A stretch of DNA of 64,000 nt from Novosphingobium capsulatum NBRC 12533 (GTDB lineage Bacteria; Pseudomonadota; Alphaproteobacteria; Sphingomonadales; Sphingomonadaceae). The first letter of the stretch is position 1; each line of letters opens with the position of its first letter. The notes beneath the pieces are model-generated. The model had not been told where the DNA came from, made no database searches, and saw only the letters and a list, made by a program, of their open reading frames with translations. Below, piece by piece: positions 51,112-58,978 of this stretch. A program made the translations under genes and the position numbers. The DNA is taken from positions 310,001-374,000 of the forward strand of contig NZ_BCYV01000007.1 of the NCBI RefSeq assembly GCF_001598375.1, read 5' to 3'.

Positions 51112-51495
51112 ATGTTCATGCGCCATGCTGCCCTCCCCCTTGCGCTTGCCGCGCTCTGCGCTGCGGCCCCTGTTCTTGCCCAACCGGTATTGACCGCCGC
51201 CAGTCCCTCGGCTGATGCGGTGGTCAGCGCGCCAACGGTCATCACGCTGTCCTTTACCGAGGCGGTGGCCGTGCCGCCCTCCTCGCTTGCTCTGGTGATG
51301 ACCGCAATGCCCGGCATGGCAAACCACCAACCGATGAAGGTCACCGGCTTTGCCACCGCCCTTGCTGACCAGGGCAAGACTCTCAAGGTTACCCTCCCCC
51401 GCGCCCTGCCGGCCGGCACCTATCGCCTGACCTGGCATGCCGGCTCCAGCACGGGCGAAAGTGCCGATGGCAGCTACAGTTTCACGGTGAAATAG
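51112..51495 (+). CDS. copC: CopC-like copper-binding periplasmic protein
   Basis: 127 residues; the ATG follows AAAGGA. The signal peptide is MFMRHAALPLALAALCAAAP, with the mature protein starting near QPVLTAASPSADAVV. The CopC fold is supported by PTVITLSFTEAVAVPPSSLALV and a C-terminal TYRLTWHAGSSTGESADGSYSFTVK. The usual N-terminal histidine and the later DxH pair that form the Cu(II) site are missing. A methionine-rich loop (MTAMPGMANHQPM) remains and could bind Cu(I). It is divergent from the copper operon and not followed by copD. Confidence 0.85.
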   Translation: MFMRHAALPLALAALCAAAPVLAQPVLTAASPSADAVVSAPTVITLSFTEAVAVPPSSLALVMTAMPGMANHQPMKVTGFATALADQGKTLKVTLPRALPAGTYRLTWHAGSSTGESADGSYSFTVK

Positions 51496-51547
51496 GAAAC
51501 TGGCGCAAAGGCCTCTTCAAGCCGCTGAAAAACATGAGATTTCCTAC

Positions 51548-51588
51548 TTCGGCCGGTTTTGCTCCCTTTTCGCGCAAAGCCGGCCGAA
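51548..51588 (+). terminator. Hairpin downstream of copC
   Basis: TTCGGCCGG (51548-51556) pairs perfectly with CCGGCCGAA (51580-51588), and further pairs can form inside. No U tract follows, so termination may be weak or the stem may serve another role at the edge of the origin. Confidence 0.4.
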
Positions 51589-51849
51589 ATACGTTTGCGG
51601 CTCGGCGCGGCTCAAATTCAGGCTATCGTTCTAAAAAGAATGGATAATTCTGATAGCGCCCAGTTCCGGCTCGGCACGCGCGTCTATCGCTGACCGTATG
51701 AATGCGTTCAGTCCGTGGGCTTACGCAGGTTTGATCGACATGCGGTGGAGCCTTGCGCCCTTCCCCCATTTCAACTCGTCAAAAGACACTTCTAGCGGGT
51801 TAGATCCTGTTTAGAGTCGTTAGACAAGTTAAGCGGCGCGCTCACTCGC

Positions 51850-51876
51850 GCGAATCGCCAGAGTTTCGCGATTCGC
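51850..51876. repeat. Inverted repeat beside the iterons
   Basis: GCGAATCGC (51850-51858) and GCGATTCGC (51868-51876) are perfect 9-bp arms with a 9-base loop. It lies 13 bases from the first iteron and may be part of the origin or a regulator site. Confidence 0.55.
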
Positions 51877-51888
51877 CTGCAATGCGCA

Positions 51889-52023
51889 GTTCCTGATAGA
51901 TCGACGTTCCGTTCCCGATGGATCGAAGCATCGTTCCCAAAGGATCGATCCCCCGTTCCCGATGGATCGAAAGGCCGTTCCTAAAGGATCGAAACACGCG
52001 TTTTGCTGTTCCCGAAGGGTCGA
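51889..52023 (+). repeat. Six iterons of the replication origin
   Basis: Six 16-bp direct repeats with consensus GTTCCCGAWGGATCGA start at 51889, 51911, 51933, 51955, 51977 and 52008. The first five are exactly 22 bases apart (two helical turns), the last 31 (three turns). Each differs from the consensus by no more than about three bases. Such phased arrays bind plasmid Rep proteins; repA lies 560 bases away. Confidence 0.88.
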
Positions 52024-52101
52024 TCTTTGCCATCAGGCGGGCGGTAACCGCGGCGGATTGAATTTCTTTTCGGGAACGCAGTGCTTTGAACGTTCAATCG
52101 C

Positions 52102-52110
52102 TGTGGATGA
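52102..52110 (-). promoter_or_regulatory. DnaA-box-like sequence
   Basis: TCATCCACA on the minus strand differs by one base from the DnaA box TTATCCACA. It lies about 80 bases from the last iteron, a usual place for a host initiator site in an iteron origin. Confidence 0.35.
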
Positions 52111-52318
52111 TTTCACTGTTGTGACGAGGGGACGATCGGCGCACGACAATTCGCGAACGACGATTGCGTGCAACAGCACGCGACACGTTCTTTCGAGAAC
52201 GGCATCGGGGCATTGGCGACTTTTGCGAATGCCGCGAACCGCACTTGCATCGCTGTCATGCTGTGTTGATGGCTTATCCCGCGCGTCGCTAAAGACGAAC
52301 CGCGCGAAGGCAGAAAGC

Positions 52319-52346
52319 TGGACCCCCGATCAAGTCCGGGGTGACG
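52319..52346 (+). repeat. Single arm of a dispersed palindromic repeat
   Basis: The 28 bases here match, with one C/G difference, the core of the 33-bp arm found at 61152-61184. This copy lacks the opposing arm. Confidence 0.6.
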
Positions 52347-52584
52347 CAGGTGGTGACATAGGGGGTAGGCGTTGCCTTGGTACTGCTACCCTCCCCTCCC
52401 CGCCCCTTCCCTGTCATCAAGCGTCTGCCGGCAACCATACAGATCGCTGCGACTCAGGCCGACGCACCTGCAGGCTTACCCGAGACTGGATTAGCGTCGT
52501 TCGTGATGGTGGAGGTAAAGTGCGATCGTAGTGGCGCGCTGAGGCCCGCTCCGTGCGCATGAGGCACGGAGCGGGCGGCGCTGG

Positions 52585-53844
52585 TCAGCGCAGGGTGTGG
52601 CGGTGCTTTTCGTGGTGGCGCTTGGCCCAACCGATGAAGGCGCGCTGCCAGTCGGCCGGGGTGCGCGCGGGGTCGGCCGAAACCCAGCGTTCGAACTCGG
52701 CATGGAGCGCCTGGAAATCCCAGCCCGGGCAGGTCTCGCGCAAGTGCGCCAAGGTTTCATCGGTCATGAAACCGCGCGTGGCGGCGTGGCTGAGGCCGGC
52801 AATGGTCGAGCGGATCAGGCTGCGTGCGTCGACGATCACGGGCGCTGGCGCGGACGGCGCTACATGATCCGCATTGCGCGATGCCGGCTTGGCTGGCGCA
52901 GTGTGGGCCACGGGCGGAGCTGCCGGCGCAGGTGCGGGTGAAGGCGCGGCAGTGGCTGCGGGCAGGGGGGCAGGGCGTTTCCCCGGGGAAACGACTTCGG
53001 CGCCGTCCTTGCCGTCCACGCGGCGCATGCGCAGCAGCGGCTCGCCGGTCTTGCCCGGTTCAACGCTCAGCGCATAGCCGGGGAGGGCGTCCTTTTCCGC
53101 CAGCTTGAGAATCTCGAACTTGAAACGGCGATATTCGCCTTCTGCCCCGGATTTCTCAAACAGCGTGGGCATGGCAATGGCAAAGCCTTCCTCGCCCGCG
53201 CCACCGGCATGCTTGCGCGCCACTTTGTAGAGCCAGCGCTCGCGTCCGCCGGTGATGTTGAAATAGGCGCGATCGATCGCCAGGACGCCGCCCTGCATCA
53301 TCACGCCTTCCCAGAACCAATTGGACAGCTCCAGCGTCATGCCTTTGGAGCGTTCGGTGCGCTCGTCCACCAGTTGGGTCCAGCCATCGAGCCACGAGAA
53401 GGTGGCTTCACGGCGGTTTTCGGCGCGGATGTTGGTCTTGATCGTGGTGGCAACCAGGCGATCGAGCGCCTGGCCAAGCAATTCGTAGGCGCGGCCCGTG
53501 GTGGGGCGGCCGATCGCGCGCAGCAGGTCATAAGGCATGATGGTGAGCTTGCGCGGCACATCGTTGACCCCGCGCCGTACCATGTCAGCCAGAACGCTGG
53601 CGCAATAGATCAGGATATCCGCGTCCCAGATCGTGGCCATGCCATAGTCGGGGTTACCCGAGACATGGACCCACAGCTTGCCATCGGGGCTGGTGTAATC
53701 GATCGGCTTGGTGCGCTTGGTCTTGGCCAGCGAGAAGAACGGCCGCTCCATCATCTCGCGCTGATCGCGCAAGGGCATGTCGGCCACGTAGGGCAGGAAC
53801 ACGTCAAAGCGTTCGCTGCTGACGGAAGGTTTGCTGCGAGTCAT
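52585..53844 (-). CDS. repA: Replication initiator protein RepA (RPA family)
   Basis: 419 residues. The first 265 match plasmid replication initiators of the alphaproteobacterial RPA type: FDVFLPYVADMPLRDQREMMERPFFSLAKTKR, IDYTSPDGKLWVHVSGNPDYGMATIWDADILIY, and LSNWFWEGVMMQGGVLAIDRAYFNITGGRERWLYKVARKHAG. A flexible Pro/Ala linker of about 70 residues and a C-terminal domain (CPGWDFQALHAEFERWVS) follow. It would bind the iterons at 51889-52023 and open the origin. A GTTTCCCCGGGGAAAC palindrome lies within the linker coding sequence. It is last in the parA - parB - repA gene order. Confidence 0.93.
   Translation of the reverse strand: MTRSKPSVSSERFDVFLPYVADMPLRDQREMMERPFFSLAKTKRTKPIDYTSPDGKLWVHVSGNPDYGMATIWDADILIYCASVLADMVRRGVNDVPRKLTIMPYDLLRAIGRPTTGRAYELLGQALDRLVATTIKTNIRAENRREATFSWLDGWTQLVDERTERSKGMTLELSNWFWEGVMMQGGVLAIDRAYFNITGGRERWLYKVARKHAGGAGEEGFAIAMPTLFEKSGAEGEYRRFKFEILKLAEKDALPGYALSVEPGKTGEPLLRMRRVDGKDGAEVVSPGKRPAPLPAATAAPSPAPAPAAPPVAHTAPAKPASRNADHVAPSAPAPVIVDARSLIRSTIAGLSHAATRGFMTDETLAHLRETCPGWDFQALHAEFERWVSADPARTPADWQRAFIGWAKRHHEKHRHTLR
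52977..52992. promoter_or_regulatory. Candidate parS centromere site inside repA
   Basis: GTTTCCCCGGGGAAAC, a perfect 16-bp palindrome in the linker region of repA (coding V-S-P-G-K-R). An identical copy is at 54097-54112. Its GTTTC...GAAAC ends resemble the chromosomal parS GTTTCACGTGAAAC, with a longer centre. Confidence 0.5.
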
Positions 53845-54036
53845 GCGATGCCGGAGTAACGGGAGGAGGGAAGGGCGGGTGACAACACCGCCAAATGGTA
53901 CTGGCGTGGGCCAGCCCGGGGCAAGATGCGGTGGCGATGAAACGTGTGGAGGGCGGCGCTCACGAACTCCGACGCGCCGTGCACTGGCGGCGAAGGGAAC
54001 GCGTCACGCGATGTTCGGGGGAGAACACATGCGCCA

Positions 54037-54065
54037 GCGAACGGCACGCCGCGCGCGCCGTTCGC
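54037..54065. repeat. Inverted repeat between parB and repA
   Basis: GCGAACGGC (54037-54045) and GCCGTTCGC (54057-54065) are perfect 9-bp arms with an 11-base loop. It lies in the 283-base gap that also contains the parS candidate. It may be an RNA hairpin between the two genes or a regulator site; no U tract is present. Confidence 0.45.
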
Positions 54066-54096
54066 CAGGGGAGGGGAGTGCCAGGGAGGGGGCGGT

Positions 54097-54112
54097 GTTT
54101 CCCCGGGGAAAC
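54097..54112. promoter_or_regulatory. Candidate parS centromere site downstream of parB
   Basis: GTTTCCCCGGGGAAAC, identical to 52977-52992, lies 15 bases past the parB stop. It is followed directly by a further half site, GGGGAAAC. The position next to parB fits a plasmid centromere. Confidence 0.6.
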
Positions 54113-54127
54113 GGGGAAACGATGGCC

Positions 54128-55306
54128 TCACCGCTGCATGCCCTTGCCTTGGGCTTCGAGCGCTTCGAGCGCGGCGCGCACTCCTTCGATCAGGTCTTCG
54201 GTGGTGGCGCCGGTGCCGTTGTGCAGTTTGAGCGTCACGCCCTGGCGCCCGGCCGACAGCACCGACACGGCGCGGCGGCCGCTCATCGGCGCGTCCCAGC
54301 TGAACAGCGGGCCCGATGGGCTGTTGCCGGCCGTGGGCGCAGCCAGCAGGCGCTTGAGCACCTCGGGCGAGGGCACCGTCGGCCGGCCAGTGCTGCGGGC
54401 GGCGTCCTGCTCCCGCGCAAGTTGTCGCGCTTCCTTGAGGATGGCGACCTGGGCGTTCTTGTCATCCAGGGCCTGCGCGAGGGCATAGCCGGGCTTGAGC
54501 TGGACATCGGCGGGGGAGGCAAAGGCGGCGACAATGGCATCGGGGATCGTTGCGACGCGCAGCATCTTTGATAGCCAACCCTTTGAAAGTTTTAGCCTTT
54601 CTGCCATCCGCGTGAGATGGTTGCCGTAATGGTCCTTGAGCGCGAGGGCATAGTTGCGCGCGCGTTCCAGGTCAGACACGTCCTTGCGTGCACGGTTTTC
54701 CAGATCGGCGAGGCGGAAGGCCGCTTCGTCATCGAGCTGGGCCACCTGCGCCAGAAACTGGAACTGCGGATAGGAATTGGCGCGCAGCCAGGCGATCGAC
54801 CAATGGCGCCGCGTGCCGGCGATGACCTCGTAATCATAGGCCGGATCGTTTTCGATGCGGCGCACCACGGCGGGCACCTTCTGGCCGCCTTCGGCGATGA
54901 TCGAATCGATCAGTTCGCGGCACGATTCCTCGCTCAGGTGGGCATAGGATCGGGCATTGCCGGCCCACACCCGCACCCGCGCGGGATCGAGCAGCAATTG
55001 CGTGACCTGGCGCACTTCGCCGCTGGCGACGCGGGCCAGCGCGCTTTCGCGGTTGAGCAGCGTGGTGCCGCGCAACGGGCCAAGGCCTGGCGCGGCCGGG
55101 CGCGGTGGGGAGGCTGGGGCAGGGGACACAGGCGGCGTGGGGGCAGGCTTAGCCTGCGCACCCGGCACGGGCGCTGGTTCGTCCGCCACGCCCGAGGGAC
55201 GCGGCGCGGGCGTGTTGTCGATCACCACCGGCGCAGGGGTGGTGTCTGGCGTTTCTTCGTCTTCCGCCAGCAGCGCGGCGAGGTAATCGGATTGCTTGCG
55301 CGCCAT
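54128..55306 (-). CDS. parB: ParB/RepB partition protein
   Basis: 392 residues. A low-complexity acidic and proline-rich N-terminus of about 75 residues is followed by the ParB N-domain (VWAGNARSYAHLSEESCRELIDSIIAEGGQKVPAVVRRI and EVIAGTRRHWSIAWLRA, the GxRR motif of the CTP-binding site). The DNA-binding helix-turn-helix is LTRMAERLKLSKGWLSKMLRVATIPDAIVAAF. It would bind parS and be moved by ParA. The gene lies 64 bases after parA. A perfect palindrome just beyond its stop is the best candidate binding site. Confidence 0.93.
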   Translation of the reverse strand: MARKQSDYLAALLAEDEETPDTTPAPVVIDNTPAPRPSGVADEPAPVPGAQAKPAPTPPVSPAPASPPRPAAPGLGPLRGTTLLNRESALARVASGEVRQVTQLLLDPARVRVWAGNARSYAHLSEESCRELIDSIIAEGGQKVPAVVRRIENDPAYDYEVIAGTRRHWSIAWLRANSYPQFQFLAQVAQLDDEAAFRLADLENRARKDVSDLERARNYALALKDHYGNHLTRMAERLKLSKGWLSKMLRVATIPDAIVAAFASPADVQLKPGYALAQALDDKNAQVAILKEARQLAREQDAARSTGRPTVPSPEVLKRLLAAPTAGNSPSGPLFSWDAPMSGRRAVSVLSAGRQGVTLKLHNGTGATTEDLIEGVRAALEALEAQGKGMQR

Positions 55307-55370
55307 GGCTTAGAACCTTGCGAAGGGCGGGAACGAGGGGAGGGAGGCGGCGCAGCGGCGGGCGGCGTGA

Positions 55371-56576
55371 TCAGGCATGAAGTACATCCTCTTCCCGCGC
55401 CGGGGCAACGCGACCCCAGCCCGCGCGCACCAGCTGTTCGAGCTGGCCCAGCGCTTCGTCGAGGTTGGCCCGGCAGCGCTTGTGCGTCTTGGCCGTGCCG
55501 ATCGGCTTTTCCAGTTCGTAGATCGTCATCATGCGCAGGGCGGCGTGGCTGATTTCCGCGCTTTCCAGGATGGGAACGGGCAGGAGCGCCGGCCCAAAGG
55601 TCTGCTCCATGATCGTGCGCACCATGGCGTGGCTGGGATCGTTGCCGTCAAACTTGGAACAGATCAGGCGAACAAACTGATAATCCACGGCAATTCCCGC
55701 TTCAACCAGCTGCGCGATAACCTGGTCCATCATCGAGAGGAACTGCACGGTGGAGCAGAAATCGGGCGTGGTGGCCGCCAGCGGCACGAGCAGGGCATTG
55801 GCCGCCTGCATCACCGCGAGCGAGATCGTGCCGAGCGCGGGCGGCGGATCTAGGATCACCACGTCATAATCGCGGGCCAGATCGAGCAGCCCCTGCTTGA
55901 GCTTGCGAAACCGCGCGGCGAGCACCGACTGGCCATCGGCGCCGGCCGCGGCGAGTTCGTATTCCACGTCGAACAGTTCAAGGTTCGAGGGGATCAGATC
56001 GACATTGGGCCAGGGCGTGCGCTTGACCGCATAGAGCAGATCGGCCTGGGTCGGGTCGATCGACAGATAGGGGTAGAGCGTTTCCTCGCGCGTGATGTTG
56101 AAATGCGGGTTGAAGCCGAACAGCGTGGTGGTGGTCGCCTGGCTGTCGCAATCGACCACCAGCACGCGATAGCCCTGCACCGCGAAATAGTGGGCGAGGT
56201 GAGTGGTCACGGTGGACTTGCCCACGCCGCCCTTGAAATTCTGCACCGCGATCATCGCCGGCACGTCGTGCGGCCCGCGCGTGGGCATGGCGCCCAGCAC
56301 TTCGCGCATGTGGAGCATTTCCTGCACGCCATAGCCAATGCGCCGGCCATTGTCGCCCGACGGCGGGGGCGGCAGGCGCCCATCGTCCTCGGCCATGCGG
56401 ATGCGGTTGGTGGAACAGCCCATCAGCTGCGCGGCTTCGGCAATGCCAAAGCGCACGTTGAGTCCCTTGCGGCTTTCGGGCAGAAAGGCCTTGCGCCGCA
56501 GGCGCTCGATCATTCGTTCGCCGGCCTGGGCCAGATCGCCGATTTGCCCCACGATTGCACTGCTATCAGCCATCAT
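55371..56576 (-). CDS. parA: ParA family partition ATPase
   Basis: 401 residues. The N-terminal 120 residues include a MerR-like helix-turn-helix (FGIAEAAQLMGCSTNRIRMAEDDGRLPPP), as in ParA proteins that also repress their own promoter. The deviant Walker A motif is KGGVGKSTVTTHLA. Walker A-prime and B are VLVVDCDSQATTT and YDVVILDPPPALG. Two adjacent ATGs begin the gene. A sigma70-like promoter lies 28-56 bases upstream. It segregates the replicon with ParB. The RepA-ParB-ParA order is that of sphingomonad megaplasmids. Confidence 0.94.
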   Translation of the reverse strand: MMADSSAIVGQIGDLAQAGERMIERLRRKAFLPESRKGLNVRFGIAEAAQLMGCSTNRIRMAEDDGRLPPPPSGDNGRRIGYGVQEMLHMREVLGAMPTRGPHDVPAMIAVQNFKGGVGKSTVTTHLAHYFAVQGYRVLVVDCDSQATTTTLFGFNPHFNITREETLYPYLSIDPTQADLLYAVKRTPWPNVDLIPSNLELFDVEYELAAAGADGQSVLAARFRKLKQGLLDLARDYDVVILDPPPALGTISLAVMQAANALLVPLAATTPDFCSTVQFLSMMDQVIAQLVEAGIAVDYQFVRLICSKFDGNDPSHAMVRTIMEQTFGPALLPVPILESAEISHAALRMMTIYELEKPIGTAKTHKRCRANLDEALGQLEQLVRAGWGRVAPAREEDVLHA

Positions 56577-56603
56577 TCGCCCGTTTGAAGCTGTTGATGG
56601 GTA

Positions 56604-56632
56604 TGCATAGCAAATTTCATTCAATTGAGCAA
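56604..56632 (-). promoter_or_regulatory. Sigma70-like promoter of parA
   Basis: On the minus strand, TTGCTC (56632-56627), a 17-base spacer and TATGCA (56609-56604). The start codon at 56576 would be about 20 bases from the transcription start. The spacer contains the palindrome TCAATTGA, a possible ParA operator. The remaining 230 bases up to 56861 hold no gene. Confidence 0.6.
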
Positions 56633-56861
56633 CGCGTGGCTTGGCAATCTCTCGCGCGCGCAAAAAGACCGCAGCATGCATCCCTTGACCGGCTTGGGCG
56701 CCGTTCGGCATGCTTTTGCGATATCCATTTATCTATCTGATATTAAGAGCTATTTATGAAAATCGAACGGATGCGCCGGCGCTCGCTCGTTCAGGCAAGC
56801 TTTTGGCGAACGGTCGAATTTGCCGGCCCGGAGGCGCATCGGCGGGGCGCCTGGGCGAGAA

Positions 56862-57869
56862 TCACGGCAGCGGCCCGCGTGGCGGAATGTCGATCGCGTC
56901 ACCGGGATGGAGCGCGCGAAACCGGCCCGGTGCCACGCCTTGCGCGGCCAGCGCGGCATCGAGCTGGCGCAGGGGATCATGGCGCGGTTCGTCGGTCAGC
57001 TTGAACGTGCCCCAATGGATGCCGAGCGCCCATTGCGCGTCGAGATCGTGCATGATCTGCACCGCTTCGGCCGGATTGGTATGCTGCGCCGCCATGAACC
57101 ACCGCGGATCATAGGCGCCGATCGGCAGCAGCGCGCAATCGACCGGGCCAAACTGCTGGCGTAGCTGGCGAAAGATCGCGCCCGTGCCATAGCCGGTATC
57201 GCCCGCGAAATAGATCGTGCGCCCCGATGCCTGGATCATGAACCCGCCCCACAGCGCCATGCGGCGATCGCGTGGCGAGCGGGAGGACCAGTGCAGCGCC
57301 GGCACGAGATGCGCCAGGGCCTGCCCGGCGGCATCGAGCGGGTGGGCTTGCTCCCAATCGAGCGGCGCCAGGCGTGCGTGGCGGATGTGGCGGCGCACGA
57401 TGCGATCGTTGCCCAGCGGCGTGATGATCAGCGGCGCGTGGGCGCGGTGCAGGGCCTTAAGCGTGGCCAGGTCGAGATGATCATAATGGTTGTGCGAGAG
57501 CAGCACGGCATGGATCGGTGGCAGATCGGCCAGGGCAACGCCGGGCGCGGTAACGCGGCGCGGGCCGGCAAAGCTGACCGGACTGGCGCGCGGTGACCAC
57601 ACCGGATCGGTCAGGATGTTGAGCCCGTCGACCTGGATCAGCACCGTGGCATGGCCAATCATGGTCACGCGCAGGCCGGCGACGGCCATTTCGGGATGGG
57701 CCGGCACCACCGGCACATGGCGCGGCCAAGCATGGCGCGGCGCGCTGCGCCGCCAGCGCAGCACATCGCCCAGGCTGCGGTCGGTTTCCGGCTCGCCGGC
57801 CAGGTTGTGGAAGCGCAGCCCATCGAAATGATCGCTGACCGGGCCATGATAATAGGGATTGCGCGGCAT
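56862..57869 (-). CDS. Metallo-beta-lactamase-fold hydrolase (NAPE-PLD-like)
   Basis: 335 residues. The metal-binding motif SHNHYDHLD and later HWSSRSPRDRRMALWGG, YFAGDTGYG and the C-terminal LGIHWGTFKLTDEP place it in the MBL group that includes N-acyl-phosphatidylethanolamine phospholipase D and UlaG-like lactonases. No signal peptide is seen. Substrate is likely a phospholipid or lactone but is not determined. It is adjacent to the replication genes but has no evident link to them. The start ATG at 57869 is supported by the conserved PRNPYYHGPVSDHFDGLRFHN. Confidence 0.9.
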   Translation of the reverse strand: MPRNPYYHGPVSDHFDGLRFHNLAGEPETDRSLGDVLRWRRSAPRHAWPRHVPVVPAHPEMAVAGLRVTMIGHATVLIQVDGLNILTDPVWSPRASPVSFAGPRRVTAPGVALADLPPIHAVLLSHNHYDHLDLATLKALHRAHAPLIITPLGNDRIVRRHIRHARLAPLDWEQAHPLDAAGQALAHLVPALHWSSRSPRDRRMALWGGFMIQASGRTIYFAGDTGYGTGAIFRQLRQQFGPVDCALLPIGAYDPRWFMAAQHTNPAEAVQIMHDLDAQWALGIHWGTFKLTDEPRHDPLRQLDAALAAQGVAPGRFRALHPGDAIDIPPRGPLP

Positions 57870-58134
57870 GAAGCCCTTTCGCGGCGGGGAAACCGGCGGA
57901 GTTGGACAAGGGACCTGGCAATTGGGAACGGCCTGCCGCGATTTCCAGGGGCGGGCGCCCGATTGCCATTACCCGGCATTGCAATGCAGGGCCAAGTCGG
58001 TATGGACTGGCATTGCGTCGGTGCCGTGCCTTGTTTCTTGCGGGGTGGCATTTCCCCCCTCATGCTCGCCCCGGTGGATGGCTGCGTGCTGCCACTCGCC
58101 CCGGGCCGGGTCGTTGCCGCGATTGGAATATTTC

Positions 58135-58833
58135 TTGGTCCAGACCACGCTTGCCCCGGTGCGGGACGAGACGATCCGCCTTATCGACAAGGCGCGCCTG
58201 CCCGATGGCGGCGAACTGCTTCTGCTGCAGAGCGGCGACAGCTTTTCGATCGAGCTCGATGATGAAGAGCTGATGGGCAATACCGACCATGTTTCAGAAG
58301 AGGCGCTAGCGCTGATGACGGCGCAGCGCCTGGGCCGCCACGATGCCGCGGTGCTGATCGGCGGGCTGGGCATGGGCTTTACCCTGGGCGCCGCGCTCGA
58401 TGCCTGGGGCCCCAAGGCGCGCATCCAGGTGGCCGAACTGGTGCCCGAAATCCTGACGTGGGCGCGCGGGCCGCTGGCTCACGTCATGGCCGGCAAGCTG
58501 GATGATCCGCGTGTGAGCGTGACGCTGGGCGATGTGCACGACGTGATCGCGCAAGGGCGCGGCGCCTATGATGCGATCCTGCTCGACGTCGACAATGGCC
58601 CCGATGGCTTTGTGCAGAAGCAGAACGACCGGCTCTATGCCGCGCCGGGCCTGACCGCGGCCTATGCGGCGTTGCGCCCCGGCGGCATCCTGGCGATCTG
58701 GTCGGCCGATCCCGATGGGCAGTTCACGCGTGTGCTGTGCGACACCGGGTTTGACGTGGAAGTAGAGTTCGTCCCGGCCTATGAAGGCGCCAAGGAAGAC
58801 GAGCACTGCCTGTGGTTCTGCCGCCGCGATTGA
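58135..58833 (+). CDS. Spermidine synthase-like methyltransferase-fold protein
   Basis: About 232 residues; the start is uncertain. No ATG gives a natural N-terminus, and the TTG codons at 58123 or 58135 are the best options, with GGAA just before the latter. The Rossmann core VLIGGLGMGFTLGAALDAWGPKARIQVAELVPEIL and the catalytic-side YDAILLDVDNGPDG resemble spermidine synthases and their non-catalytic relatives. Whether it makes a polyamine is doubtful, since the usual N-terminal domain is reduced. It is divergent from the MBL gene. Confidence 0.75.
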   Translation: MVQTTLAPVRDETIRLIDKARLPDGGELLLLQSGDSFSIELDDEELMGNTDHVSEEALALMTAQRLGRHDAAVLIGGLGMGFTLGAALDAWGPKARIQVAELVPEILTWARGPLAHVMAGKLDDPRVSVTLGDVHDVIAQGRGAYDAILLDVDNGPDGFVQKQNDRLYAAPGLTAAYAALRPGGILAIWSADPDGQFTRVLCDTGFDVEVEFVPAYEGAKEDEHCLWFCRRD

Positions 58834-58978
58834 CGAAAGCGCGCCCGGCCTGATCCAGCTGCCGGATTAAATTCCTTCTTTCCGAAAGGTTGGGCACGTT
58901 TCCGCCAGCGGTGCGTTGCGCTGGCGGGGGCCTATCTTGCCCTTGTCGTGACCAACACCAGGCAAGCAGGGAAACACC

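Larger units (their letters stand above)
51496..52584. other. Intergenic origin region, no credible gene
   Basis: About 1.1 kb between copC and repA without a convincing coding frame and with visibly lower GC than its surroundings. It holds, in order, a hairpin (51548-51588), an inverted repeat (51850-51876), six iterons (51889-52023), a possible DnaA box (52102-52110), a small CGTTCT-TTCG-AGAACG stem (52186-52201) and a half copy of a dispersed repeat (52319-52346). Together with the adjacent repA this is the likely replication origin. Confidence 0.8.

Noticed and set aside
51889..52023. Repeat array considered as a CRISPR
   Set aside because: The spacers are only 6 bases (one 15), the repeats 16, and no cas gene is present. 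The phasing and adjacent repA indicate iterons.
51842..52033. A 63-codon frame over the iterons
   Set aside because: Its repetitive protein simply reflects the 22-base iteron period; there is no ribosome site and no family match.
57859..58134. N-terminal extension of the spermidine-synthase-like gene
   Set aside because: The added residues are Cys/Arg-rich and unlike the family, and the frame overlaps the MBL gene start.
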